The notes under the pieces: generated by a model
The model's input: only the letters and a program-made list of their open reading frames with translations
What the model was told of the DNA's origin: nothing
The model's database searches: none
In this document: in pieces, positions 33,739 through 45,409 of the stretch
Layout of the letters: each line of letters begins with the position of its first letter
How positions within the stretch are numbered: the first letter of the stretch is position 1
Assembly: GCA_947652605.1 (NCBI GenBank)
Contig: OX393577.1
Location: forward strand, 52,848,108 to 52,912,107
Source of the DNA: Elmis aenea
Lineage: Eukaryota > Arthropoda > Insecta > Coleoptera > Elmidae
Length of the DNA stretch: 64,000 nt
Direction: 5' to 3'
Translations under genes and position numbers: made by a program

Positions 33739-34473
33739 TTAATTTATTACAACTGACTGTTAATATTAATTACATATCATTATTGATTGTTGTTTTTTTT
33801 TCAAAAGTTCATGTAACGTACATCGATAAACAATCATCCAAATTTTGCAAATATTTGTCTCACTTTTATATTCCGCGCGATATGAAGAACCATAAAGTTA
33901 TCACATAAATTCAGGCACCGACAGCTAGAGCTTTAAATGAGTAATTGCTTTCCGAGAGGAGGGCAATAAGATTTCAGATGCTAACACTAACATTTCGAGA
34001 GGATATAATTAACCTCTCACATTTGAGTTATTGAGATACTTCATTAAAACATGATGTGTTTTGCTATATCCACTTTTACGTTACGTTGCGTTGGAAACCG
34101 ACATTAGTTTTTGAAATACAATCCTTTTGGAGTAGTATACGAACTATAACCGCACGAAAATTGGGTATTAAGTTAGAAAATGCGAGTAACACCTGTTTGA
34201 ATTCCTGAAAATATTACCTTCAGTTCAGTTTTTACTGTGGATACGGCAATCCATTCAACAATCCTCTCAGCACGGCAAAAAATAATTGTGAACGTGCTTA
34301 GATCATGTTAATGTATGTATTTACCAATTTTTACTAAATATGTTACCAATATATGAACTTAATACTTTTTACTTCCTAAATCTACAAAACTTAAATTTTG
34401 GCATATCTCAAGATAAACACGAAACATTGTAATCGACAGTAATGCATCAACTTCTACTTTATTACTTACTATT

Positions 34474-34500
34474 ATACGAGGCGTGTGTCAAAAGTAAAGA
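34474..34500. repeat. Solo mariner-like terminal repeat
   Basis: TACGAGGCGTGTGTCAAAAG resembles mariner ends (CGAGGNGTGN..AAAAGTAA). No partner end or transposase lies nearby, so it is a solo relic or a chance match. Confidence 0.4.
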
Positions 34501-34793
34501 CCGATAGCCAATAATTTAGTGACTTCCATGTCTTTATACACCTTAATGCAATTTAAGACTTTTAATAAGCTTTTTTTTGTAGCGGTTTTCGTTTGTCACT
34601 TATAGAGGAAAAGTAAAATTTTCATAATTTAAAAACTTGCCATATCTTCTTTATTCTCAAAAATTAAACAAAATTTATTGAAGTATTTAATAGCTGTTTC
34701 TGTATAAAATTTGATTAATATAAAATAAGCTAATAAAAATATTTATATGACACAAATAGTAGACAATATCTTCATAAAAGTTTTTTTAATATA

Positions 34794-35911
34794 CAGGGTG
34801 TTTCTTAAATATTGCGAAAAAGTTCGGGAAGTAATTTCTTATCGTAAATTAAGGGGGATTTTTCCCCTTAGACTTGTTCTTTCAAAGTTACACCCCCTAA
34901 AAAGAAGCGGTAAAATTACGTTTTTATTTTATTTCTCAAATTTGGAGATGTGTAGGAGAACGATATTTGGTAGATGTTTTATACTTATTAAAAGGTTTTC
35001 CATTTATATATTCAATCATCTCCCACCTTCGCAGGGGACTGAAAAGTGTGACCCCTGTGGTTTTTTTATCACAACTTTTTGAAGGGTTTTAAGCTCCATT
35101 TATTAAGAAACTTTTTTTACTCTTTAACTTTTCCTGAACTACAGTTTTTGAATAAAAAATAATACAAGCGAACATGCACCATTAAATATTGCAATATAAA
35201 ACGATTGATTTAGGTGGTTACCATGATTTGTTTTATGTTCATATTGGGTAGAATGGACGGGTGTTTTCGTGTTATCATCGTATGATGTGGAATTATACGG
35301 TTGAAATATCATTCTTCATAAAGACACCTGGTTGCTAATGAATTACCATTAACAAGACCGTAAACGAAATGCATTTTGCACATCTTAACGTTTAAGTAAT
35401 TCATTTTATAAAACAAGAAATTACAACATGAAAACACCCATCAATTCTACTCAATATAAACATAAACAAATCATGGTAACCACAGAAATGAATCGTTTAA
35501 TATTAGAATATTTAATGGTGCATGTTCGCTTTTTTTACTAAAAAAACTACAGGTATTTTAGGAAAAGTTAAATAACAAAAAAAGTTTCTTAATAAATAAA
35601 GCTTTAAAAAACAAATTGCAAAATTTCAACCCTTCAAAAAACCAAATATTCGACCCCTTGAGAAGGTGGGAGATGATTAAAAATATAACTATGGGAAACC
35701 TTTTAACAAGTACAAAACATCTACCAAATACCATTCTCCTACATCTATTCAAATTTGAGAAATAAAATAAAAACGTAATTTTACCGCTCCTCTTCGGGGG
35801 GGTGTACCTTCGAAAGAAGACGAATAAGGAAAAAAATACATAAAAGCCCGCCTTAGTTTTTGATAAAGAATTAGCTCCCGAAGTGTTTCGCAATATTTGA
35901 GAAACACCCTG
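34794..35911. mobile_element. Foldback TA-element, 1118 bp
   Basis: The ends CAGGGTGTTTCTTAAATATT and (right) AATATTTGAGAAACACCCTG are inverted; the arms continue pairing almost to the centre (GGTTACCATGATTTGTT against AACAAATCATGGTAACC; TGGGTAGAATGGACGGGTG against CACCCATCAATTCTACTCA), leaving a loop near 35290-35430. The left border is TA, the right TT. It belongs to the family of 29002-29798. Frames of 111 codons on both arms (34747-35082 plus, 35558-35893 minus) are mirror copies with no known domain. Confidence 0.9.
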
Positions 35912-35914
35912 TTT

Positions 35915-36475
35915 ATTTTATTACACGTTTCAAAACATGAATAACATATGGTCATGGTATATCATTAATTCTAGCACGCAAATATTTAAAAAAAAAAACC
36001 TTTTTTTAATATCATTATTTTTAAGTAATTAAACAAAAGGTATTTACAACTAATTAACATACTACTGACTTTCGCCAAGGTATCTTTTCGCAAAAGTTAA
36101 CCTCGTGTTTATTAAACAGACAAGTAATACATTATTTCGCAAAAAAAAATTACTTGATTTTTATAAAGTTGTATGAAAAACCATCACAAGGAACATCCAA
36201 GTACTTCACTTTAATGCAAATTTTAAACACGTCAATTTTAAAAATGTTATTGTGTTACAAAACAATAACAAAAAAACACAAATAAAGTAACTCAAAACAA
36301 AATTGAAACAAACAATAAAAACAAGTTTGAAATACAAGGAAATGCTTTAGAATTACATGCTCACAACCGCAGATGTACGTTTAAAAAAAGCATTTTTTTA
36401 TTCAAGGCATACCTACTATGACTATAAAATTTTCGCAAAAGTAACCATAGCTTTTTTATCATTTGTAAAACATAC
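35915..36475. other. AT-rich DNA, no gene seen
   Basis: No supported feature. Confidence 0.4.
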
Positions 36476-36483
36476 ATAAGTAG

Positions 36484-37652
36484 CAGCGGCGTGCGGTCCA
36501 TGGATGCGTTGGATGCGGCGCATCCCCTAAAATTCACGTCAAGAATTTTTTTTTCCGTATCATATTTGAATTTCGTGTAGCTTTATTTCGCTTTGATTTT
36601 ATTTTTTGTTACGTGATAATTTTATTTATTATATACGATGTTTTGCCTGCTCGAAAATTTGCGTTATATAATCTACATCCAGCGAGCGGCTGACTAAATA
36701 TGTGCGATGCACAGCACTAGCGATTGTGAGCCCGACTGAGGGATGCATAGAAGAAGGAGGGATGCGTTTCTGATTGTGAATTCGAAATTTGCGTTCTTGG
36801 CGCATGCGCACTGCGATGCAGTCCCTAGTCTATTGCCCGCATCGTTGCTTTACTTAACAGCTAGGGGAAGCGATTACTCTCATGGTTCCTCTGTGTGGGG
36901 CAACTGTTATATGGTAGGGCAGCCGCACTCGATTGATATTACCGCACGCTACAAAATGATCATTTCCGTTTTCCGTTGTAAATTGATTTTTGTTTACTTT
37001 CTTTAAATCAAGCTTCTTCTATTTAAATAAGCTTAACTCTATTTTTAGTGCACTGTTTCGCTACTTAGAATTTTGATTATTATTTAATACGACCCATAAT
37101 ACGGATGAAACTGTGGTTAATAATAATTGCAATTTTTGATTGAAAATTTAAAGAATATGAAAAGAATTTTCCGGATTTTCTATTACAATCACTTCAGCCA
37201 ACTTATAGAAAATACTTTGATTTTATGAAGTTAAAAAGTCAATTAGTTTACTTGTACTCGACTCCCGACTTTATTTTAAAATCTATAAATTGCATAAAAG
37301 AATTAATTGTGAAAGATGAGCTAAAAGGTGTTTTGACAGAAGTATTTAAATTAATACAATTAATTTGCACTATACCTTCCACGAGCGCATCGGCTGAACG
37401 ATCGTTTTCGACAATGAAAAGAATAAAAACATTTACCAGAAGCAGCCAAAATGTCGATAGACTGTCTGCTGTCGCTTTAATATCAATTGAAAAAAAATTG
37501 TTGCTAAATATGAAAAATGAAAAAAGATTGTATGACGTTGCTATAGACGAATTTTGTAAAAAAGATCGTAGAATAAAATTAATTTAAAAAATAATAGATT
37601 GTTCGTTTTTTTGGACAGCATCCCCTGGTTGAAAAGTCACCGCACGCCACTG
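36484..37652 (+). mobile_element. Internally deleted hAT element, 1169 bp, 8-bp duplication
   Basis: The ends CAGCGGCGTGCGG and (reverse complement of the right) CAGTGGCGTGCGG form the inverted repeat; ATAAGTAG at 36476-36483 and 37653-37660 is the 8-bp duplication. Both subterminal zones carry GCATCCCC. The interior keeps only the 3' end of a transposase gene (37225-37587); the zinc-finger and catalytic parts are missing, so the element is non-autonomous. Confidence 0.93.
37225..37587 (+). pseudogene. hAT transposase C-terminal dimerisation domain
   Basis: The 120-codon frame ends with the hallmark hAT dimerisation segment: LICTIPSTSASAERSFSTMK, then RIKTFTRSSQNVDRLSAVAL and ISIEKKLLLNM. 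This domain lets hAT transposases oligomerise and forms part of the catalytic fold (the ERSFS Glu belongs to the DDE triad region). The BED finger and the first two catalytic acids are missing upstream, where only short frames exist. The Met at 37225 is an internal residue rather than a true start. A protein of this piece alone could at most bind other hAT transposases. Confidence 0.9.
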
Positions 37653-37660
37653 ATAAGTAG

Positions 37661-38755
37661 GTACATTTATAAAACGAAGTTTATTTTTGAAAAAAAATTG
37701 GATATTGCCAGTTTTTAAATTCAAGTTAACGTTAGTTTTTGTTACCCAATTTTATTAACTTAATATTCCCTTAATTTATTGCAAAGTAACAAATTTTAAA
37801 TTTGTTAATAGTTGTAAATGTATTTCTTATTTGCAGCGTTTAAGTAAAATACTACGTCAATACATAACATAGAGTCTAATTTTACTAATAATAATTATCT
37901 CTTTAAAAAACGTAACGTAATTAAAAGTCAATGATGAAATATTGTCCTTAACAGACTTCAAAGAAAACTGAAATTCGTTATATTTAAATTAATTTCGCTT
38001 TATCTTCATACCTGACATTTAGAAAACGCTAGTTCCTCTGTTTTATGGCCAATTAAACTGAAATCTTTAAAAGCACTTGTGTTGCAGCCATCCCTTTAAA
38101 ATTGAAAATAACGTTAAGAAAACAATCGACTAAGCAATAAAATTCTAACAGAGCACAAATTGGATGAGTTTATAATGTACTATGTTGTGAAGAGAACGGG
38201 TTTAAAAGTATGATGTTTGCTAAATATCAAACTTTCTCAATGTTATCTAAATTGGAAAAGTTTTGCAATCGTGGACCAAACTTGTAGAATGAATAGGTAC
38301 TCGTTGTTTGAACAAGTACACAGCATGAATTCGGTAGGGCTAGTTATGGCACAGAAGCATTGGACGGATAAAGCTTCACACCTACAACGAATTCTCTACA
38401 ACTATAGTATTGCACATTTAATAAATTTTTCCCAGCAGTGCATTTTGTACTAGTTCACGTACTGATACATAAACTGATTTATGCACTTGCATCAACTATG
38501 GACTAATAAATGTATTAATTCAAGTTAGTCGCTTTCGGAACGCTTTAAAGACATTCCCAAGTATAAATAATATTTGTGTTCATTGGGTTCATAGAAATTA
38601 AAGCTCCGCAAATGTAAATATCTAGTACTAACATGGGATTAGGAGGGCGATGCGTAGTTACCGAAGGCTAGTTTGAGGTGCATGCGTGCAAAAATCCAGT
38701 GAGAGTTCTTACCTTTGTTTATGTACGCTTTTACCGTCCACAAACTAAAGGACGT
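37661..38755. other. AT-rich DNA, no gene seen
   Basis: A 78-codon frame at 38217-38453 has no recognisable domain. Nothing else is supported. Confidence 0.4.
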
Positions 38756-38789
38756 TTCAACACAAGCTGTAGGATTTGTTTTTTAAACA

Positions 38790-39450
38790 AAATTTCAAAG
38801 AAATACGAAAATTAAATTTTTTAAATTTCATATTAGAGTGGAGACATAGATTGTGTATAGAATAGCACATCATCCAAATGCTTGTCTCGGCTTTTTTTAC
38901 GCCCCGTTTCTTGAAATTTTTGGTCACATTTTTGCAAAGATCCGGCTCCATCTCAGCAATAGCGGCCCCGATGTTGACTTTGAGAGCGTGAATTCACTGT
39001 GGTTTATTGGCATAGACTTTTCCTTTATTTTAGACCTAAATAAATGAGTCTGTCTAATGGTCTCAAATCGCATGATCTTGGGTGGCCAATTGATGTCGCC
39101 ATTTATCGAAATCAAACGACCTGGGAACTTGGAACGCAATAAAGTGATTGTTTGGCCACTTGTATGGCACGTGGTATTATCTTGTCCGTTATATCCTTAT
39201 TTTCCAGCTCAGGTCAAAAAAAGTTGGTCAACATGTTTGTACAGCGCACTCCATTCCAGCATCATTCTCAAAGAATTGAGGTGTTTGGGCCTTCTTCGAC
39301 ACTTTTTCGATTGAACAGTATGCCCGATTGCGCTTTGGCGTGCTTAGATCTCGTAGCAAACCGGCCTCTTTGATTTTATTTATTAGGCTGTAAATGGCGG
39401 TTTTCCTTGGTACACGATTATCTGAGAAAAATGCACAAATTTTGCAAAGT
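38790..39450 (-). pseudogene. Decayed Tc1/mariner-like transposase
   Basis: On the minus strand, pieces in three frames follow this family from N- to C-terminus. NQRGRFATRSKHAKAQSG and NRKSVEEGPNTSI (near 39260-39385) correspond to ETGSV..RPRSGRP..vresVeedPntSi. FPGRLISINGDINWPP (near 39076-39125) followed by RSCDLRPLD in the next frame corresponds to FP.RvIsrnGdi.WPPRScDLTPLDYFLWG. MEPDLCKNVTKNFKKR (about 38905-38951) is the C-terminal helix before GGHLndv. The middle of the catalytic domain is largely unreadable. Frameshifts and stops are many, so this is an old relic with no ends preserved. Confidence 0.8.
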
Positions 39451-39599
39451 GCATTCGTGAAAGAACGCTTGTTGAAACACCCTTTAGTTCATAAAATGCT
39501 ATAATAACTGCTGGAACCGATGACCAATCGATCGATGACCTATCAGAGACGCAGCCGAAACAAGTTATCGATACTGCATATATCCTGATCATTCATAGG

Positions 39600-41020
39600 A
39601 TCATAGATAGCCTTGCTGGAATAAACCTAATAAATAATTGAATCGATGAAATATTGGTAAATAATTATGTAAACACAAATTACCTTAGCTGAAAATAAGC
39701 ATCAAAACCGTATAAAAAGTTACATGCAGTAATTCTTCTTAGGTTTAAACAAATCCAAGTAAGAGGTTAATTGCATATGACGAGTGAAAAAAATTACTTC
39801 AACCCGACACCTCCACCAAAAATTGCCATTAATTGAAATGTATGTCTTCATGTCCTTACAGTACATATTTTTGTTCGCAATAATTGCAACAACTAAAAAA
39901 TTTTAACCAATAAAAATACCAAACATATCAAAAATTAAATAGCTTGAATAGTAAAAACAGGATATCGTTTTTTAAAAAAATATTTTTGGTTATCTATATC
40001 TTCGTGCAATATATTTTGAACAGTGTTTGAAAATTATGTCATCATCATTTGTTACTTTAACACACTGAAAATTTAATATTTAAAATGATTTTGATAACTG
40101 CAGTAAATGTCAAAATATTACATGTCAAAATAAATAAAAATTTTACGCTACAAATATAAAGCAAAAATATATTCATAGCAAATTTTTAAAAACGGTCGGA
40201 GTGTTGTATTTAAAACTTAAAAGAACAAAGCTAGAATTAAAAATATTGTTTATCAATTGGTTTACAAGGACTAACAATCTTTTGACCCTTTTTGCGGGCT
40301 GTTCATAAGTTCAATTTTATTTTAACATAAAAATCTTTTCTTAAAGAATATAAAAGTTTTAATACTCTTGTTCCTTTACCAGTAGATTTTTTTTATTAAT
40401 TAACACTATATTTAAAGTTTTGTTAGAATAAAGATTTTAGGGCACAAAAAATATTTAATATTATTATTTAAAATAACATTCATTTTAATGATACACGTTA
40501 TATGTATATCTGTTCTGTTTAAATAAAATATTTCTAATCAAGGAGTGAATTTTCACAAAAGCATGTGATAAGACATTTCAATTACGCTACGCTATACAAA
40601 TGTGCTACAAACAGTTTAAAATTCAGAATGGAAATGATATTTTCAAACACTGATTAAATATTTGCGTCAATAAAAAGTGATCTTTATTTCAAAAGCGACT
40701 GAAACGAAACGGTTTTGTGCAGTTACTTCGTCTTTGTTGCACAAGCACTGAAAAATGTATCTCAAAGAAACAAATTATCACAAACGACTTTTTAAAGACC
40801 AAAAGATTTCAGCTATAATGCTTGAAATTTTTGCTATGTTGTAATTCTTTACACATTGGTATGAGTACGGATATTTCGAATTAAAAAGACAGACCGTGTA
40901 ATAATAAGAACGGAGAAAAGAGAAAACAGTAGGATGAACGTAAACAAATGAATTACGAGTGTTTAGAATACATTATCTCATTCTTACACAATTTTTAATA
41001 TTTTAATAATTTAATAATTT
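39600..41020. other. AT-rich DNA, no gene seen
   Basis: No supported feature. Confidence 0.4.
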
Positions 41021-41331
41021 ATGTTTCAATATTTTAATTTACTGTTATTTAATGTTTTGTAAGTAAATATTTCATTTCCTGTGGCCAACACACGTGCCAA
41101 AAACACCTTACCTTGCAATTTGCTACATGTGCAAGTCAATATGAACTGTCGATTTCACAATTAGTAAATTGCAAAGTTTGCGTGAAGAACTTATCTTGAT
41201 TTCTGTTAGGAATTATGTATTTTAAAATGTACATATATATCAACATTTATTTTTGTATAAATCAAGAAAATCATTTTTAATCAATTAGTACAGGGTGGCC
41301 TATTTTAATGCCCATGCAGGGTATCTCGGTT

Positions 41332-42133
41332 ATTATCAGTAGTAATATAACAAGTGCATTGAAAATTATCGATAATTTTTGGTAAATATGCCCGAATGCA
41401 AGTTGAGCTGAAAAAATCATGAGTGCACGAAGTGCACGAGTGATTTTTTCTGCTTCAACTTGCATGAGTGAAGATTTGTCAAAAATTATAGATTATTTGC
41501 AATGCACGAGTTATATTTTGTCGGAAAATTTCCTTCACCTAACCTATCTGTCAAATTAAAATGTTTAATTTAGATAAATTAAAGTATACCTACTACTTAC
41601 TGCGATTATTATTATTAATAGATCATTTATAACTAATTTTTAATTCAAGAATTATATTTTATTAAAAATTAATGAACCAAATAGTATTTAGGTACATACA
41701 TAATCTGTTATGTCAAATTTTACAAGTACTGTCAGAGTGGTGTGTCAGGGGTGTGGTTTAATCTATATTAAAGTAACGTTATTGGTCGCCGACATCTGTC
41801 AAAAAATTATCAAGACCAAAATACCTTATTCCCTCTCCAAATTTATATTTTCCACCAATCAAAAACTCAGATTTCTTAGAAACGACCAATAAGCGCATGA
41901 AAATCTGTTAATTGCGAAAAGTAAATTATCAGTGTATGATTATGTTAATTGGCCGTTTAAAGGGAATCTGAGTTTGTTATTGGTCGAAAACGCAAATTTG
42001 ACAGGAGGATCAACTCCTGGCAGAGGAATGTAAAATTATTACCGTGTAATATTGCTCCTATTGGTAGTCTCTAAAAGATTTAAGATTAGTGATTGGTTGA
42101 AAACGCAAATTTGACAGGTGAAGGGAATTTTCA
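41332..42133. repeat. Dispersed palindromic repeat, copy B (uninterrupted)
   Basis: Near-identical to 10525-11986 without the 0.69 kb insertion. At 41347-41514 it forms an almost complete hairpin: GTGCATTGAAAATTATCG ... GAATGCAAGTTGAGCTG ... TCATGAGTGCAC pairs with GTGCACGAGTGATT ... TTCAACTTGCATGAG ... TTGCAATGCACGAG, centred on GTGCACGAAGTGCAC near 41430. Further on, CAGGAGGATCAACTCCTG forms a small stem-loop. It sits inside a CAGGGTGG-type element that begins at 41292. Confidence 0.88.
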
Positions 42134-42399
42134 GAGATAGAAAAAAACCAAGTACGTAGTCTCGAACTCGATTTCTTCTTTCGAGAGAAATTCATTGCCG
42201 TAAACAGATTTTTGATATCTTTTTTAATTTTCGAAATATAGCCAAAAACCGATTTTTGTCACTGTTGAAAAATGTTAAATATCTCGCTTAAACGAAAAGA
42301 TAAAGAAAAACTTTAGAAATACTTGTTGCATAGTTTTTAGTTCCTAATAAGATAGCGATGTTCAATGTTTTTTTACTCATATAAATAGCTTGCGATGGC

Positions 42400-42710
42400 G
42401 TGTTTACCAACAAAACTGTAAGAAGCTTGCGATGGGCGTCTTCTCCACCAGGATTGGTTTCGATGTAGACAGCTGAAGATAGTGTGGTTACCACCAGAGT
42501 TGATTTGGACGTAGACGGCTAATAATCGTGTGGACTTCACCAGGAGTTGATTTGGACGTAGAAAGTGTGAACTTCACCAGGACTGGTTCACTAACAAGGG
42601 TGTGAGGCTGACGATGCCGTGGACTCCACCAGGATTGGTTTGCACTTTGGTAGCTGTGATAGACCTCTTCTCCAGCCGGGCTGTCAAAGTTGACAGGAAG
42701 GACCAATGTT
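42400..42710. repeat. Degenerate tandem array, about 50-60 bp units
   Basis: The phrase CACCAGGA(G/T)TGGTTT and GATTTGGACGTAGA recur about five times (near 42447, 42492, 42538, 42577 and 42627), each followed by GTGTGGA/GTGTGAAC-like sequence. This stretch is GC-richer than its surroundings. It runs directly into the GTGCAGCCTCACACCCCTAA block at 42728. The antisense frames here reflect the array and show no known domain. Confidence 0.7.
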
Positions 42711-43453
42711 TACTACCAATGCCAAGAGTGCAGCCTCACACCCCTAATTAGGCTTAATGGTTGAATGAGTACGCTTTTGACGGTACTAATTTATCAAAAA
42801 TAATTTTCTCGACATACATAAATAAATGCTGATACAAACATTTTAAAATACATAAAAAATATTCCTAGCGGTAATCAAGATTAGGTATTCACGCAAACTT
42901 TGCAGTTTACTGGTTGTGAAATCGACAGCTCACATCGACTTGCAAATGTAGCAAATTGCAAAATAAAGGTGTTTTAGGCAAGTGTGTTGGCTACAGGAAA
43001 TGAAATATTTACTTAGTACATTAAATAATAGTAAAATAAAATATTAAAATGTAAATTATTAAAATATTAAAAATTATGTAAAAATGTTCAGGTATTCTGA
43101 GCAGCGAGTTTTTAATTAATAAAGTCAATGATATTAGGGGTACCTAAAATTATCAATTATTTTAATATGAAAGAGAAACATGTATTAAAACAAAGTTTTT
43201 ATTTCTTAATCGAGTACAAAATTGTTATCATTATGACACTTTGCTATCTGTTCTGTAAATTTATAACTCTTGTACTAAAATAGTCTGCGTGTAGTCAAAT
43301 AAGACTTTTGGGAACTTCGACATCAGCTACAGATCTAAAATTTTTGTTTGACAAGGAATGCTCCAAAGACCTGAACATATAATAAACAAATAAAGCAATG
43401 TCTGGTGATTATAATGAATGTGGTAAAACCATTAAAGTTGCCTGTGTTTTAAG

Positions 43454-45063
43454 CAGGGACTGAGAACGGAACGAAAACGAAAACGTTAAACGAAATTAAC
43501 CGAAATTTTTTTAAGAACGAAAACGAAACCGAAAACGAAATTATTATTTTTCGTTGAAGAACGAAAACGAAATAAATATTTTCCAAAACCGGTTTTAACC
43601 GGTTTTAACCGGTTTTAACCGGTTTTAACCGGTTTTGTCGCTATTTAAATTTTATTTGTTAAACACAAACGCGAATTTACCTTCTGTGCTGGGGAGACTC
43701 CACGAGGCGTAAAAAATCTCACTTGAAATAAGTGAGCTTCACTTTTCTCCATATATGTACGTGAATATGTATTAACAACTTTGTTGTTTATACTTGCAAT
43801 TTCGTGTAACACAACTAACGGTACAGATATTCTCTATTTCTAATTTGTTTTTTAAATCATCAATATAGAATAAACATTTAGTAAATTATCCACTTGAATT
43901 CATTCTTTTGTCTTTTTAAATAATAACAGCAGGATCTTATTTAATTCAAATGCATAGATTTTTAGCACTAAAACAAATTTAAAACAGCACTTGCTATATT
44001 TTCATATTTTTAGATAAAGATCGTGTGTCTTATTTAACCTAATCAGTAATCACGTTGTGTTTTTGCACCTTCCGGGTGTTAAACTTAATAAAATGGTTAA
44101 ATGTTAATGTGTTTAACGATTTGGTAAATTTAATATGGCGATGGTTCGCCAGTCTAAAATATGCTGTCCGTGAGCATCAAACCCCATCGTCATCGTTTAT
44201 ACAGGGTGTGTAAAAATTGGCGGAAGCGCTACACGTGGCGATGTTCTTCGTAAAATTCTAAGTCGAAAATCTTAATACAAAAATGTTGTACCATGCTTGC
44301 TGTGTCTACAAGAGGTCCTCAAAGTTTTGACATTTAGTCCTTTAATAAGCGTTATTATTTAATACTTGCAAATGAAAAAGCTGCAATTTGGAATAAAAAT
44401 AAATTTCGAATAGTATTTTTTCCTAGATATTGTGTTCTTCCTTTCAAAAATTGGTGTTGAAAATATGGAAATCACTGATTTGAATGAAAATAATACAAAT
44501 GGCAACATTGTCATTAACTGTCATCTCTGTTTTTCCCTCAATTATTTCTAGTTTGTGTTTTACGATACCCAAAAGTTTGCAGCTATGTTTACGAACTAAA
44601 GGCTTTCAGTTCGAACAAAAATTGTAAATACCTAAGTAAAATTTGCTGATAAAAAAATGTCCAAACGCAAATCAATGTATGCAATGTTGCCAATTTTTTT
44701 TTCTTTAAATGGTTCCTGAGGTCATAGAAACCATGGTACAACATTTTTGTATCAAGATTTTCGACTTAAAATTTTAAGAAGAACATCGCCACGTGTAGCG
44801 CTTCCGCCAATTTATACACACCCTGTATTTTAGTTGAGACGCAAATATTGTTATCGTATTTATAGAGGGTTGTGGTGACTAGAAAAAAAATTGATTTTTT
44901 GACGACAAAAAAAAATATTGTAAAACCGGTTTTAACCGTTATTATTTCGGTTCACGAAAACGAAAAAAGATTTTTTTCGGTTAGAACGAAAAGAACGAAA
45001 ACGATATATTTCGTTTTCGTTCCGAACAGAAACGAACGGAATTTTTTTCGTTTTTAGTCCCTG
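43454..45063. mobile_element. hAT element (CAGGGACT family), copy 2, with nested TA-element
   Basis: The inverted ends CAGGGACTGAGAACGGAA and TTTTTAGTCCCTG are flanked by the 8-bp duplication GTTTTAAG at 43446-43453 and 45064-45071. It is the inverted homologue of 16358-17497 along its whole length, apart from a nested element at 44202-44825. Near its left end a 10-bp unit CCGGTTTTAA is repeated five times (43591-43640), an expansion not seen in copy 1, which has a single ACCGGTTTTG at that place. No transposase. Confidence 0.93.
44202..44825. mobile_element. TA-element, 624 bp, with long inverted repeats, nested in hAT copy 2
   Basis: The ends CAGGGTGTGTAAAAATTGGC and (right) GCCAATTTATACACACCCTG are inverted, with arms of about 90 bp (GGAAGCGCTACACGTGGCGA, GTCGAAAATCTTAATACAAA). 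TA borders both sides (44200-44201, 44826-44827). hAT copy 1 reads GTTTATATTTTAG (as complement, near 16570) at the same place with a single TA, proving the TA duplication. A second copy is at 55267-55881. There is no transposase frame. Confidence 0.95.
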
Positions 45064-45409
45064 GTTTTAAGTGATTGTTTTTGCATGTGGTCTAGCATTA
45101 GAGTTTTTTATTTTTTCTTTTTCAACAATTAAGCATGTTGGTTACAATAAACTTCGGCAGTAACCGTTTTCCCAGATTTTATTAACCAGAAGAGTTTCAC
45201 AAAATACACAATAGAACATTTTTTGAAACACGATTTTTGATTTAGCACACCAGTCTGTCTAATAATTCGTGTATTTTTAATCCAGGATTAGACTCCACAA
45301 GCGATATTAACGCGTTACCAAACTCGACTGGTCGTCCATTGCGAAAACTATCAAAAAATAACAATTTTGCGCACGTGTTCTTTGGAAGGTACAAACTTTA
45401 TTATTGCAT

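Larger units (their letters stand above)
41025..43060. repeat. Inverted pair of the 410-690 repeat enclosing other repeats
   Basis: The block at 41025-41250 (ending CTTGATTTCTGTTAGGAAT) is the inverted copy of 42825-43060, about 230 bp each; a third copy lies at 410-690. Between the arms are a solo CAGGGTGG end (41292), palindromic repeat copy B (41332-42133) and a degenerate tandem array (42400-42710). The whole may be one composite foldback element, but its outer edges were not fixed. Confidence 0.7.
43300..45400 (-). pseudogene. Mariner transposase relic split by a hAT insertion
   Basis: On the minus strand, right of the hAT, frames read FRNGRPVEFGNALISLVE and SNPGLKIHELLDRLVC (near 45245-45355), the HTH-to-linker part of mariner transposase. 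They continue to KTVTAEVYCNQHA (GktinaevYcqQL block) and NARPHAKTIT (near 45079-45102, the HDNARPH catalytic block). Left of the hAT the same protein resumes as YMFRSLEHSLSNKNFRSVAD (43330-43385), the YHLFRSLqh block. The first Asp region is deleted and frameshifts are frequent. The 8-bp duplication of the hAT (GTTTTAAG) lies inside the coding relic, so the hAT came second. Confidence 0.82.

Noticed and set aside
42288..42706. Minus-strand frames as a small protein gene
   Set aside because: They track the degenerate tandem array and have no recognisable domain or start context.
43587..43640. CRISPR-like or regulatory direct repeats (CCGGTTTTAA)
   Set aside because: Head-to-tail 10-bp units without spacers inside a hAT terminus; this is a microsatellite expansion.
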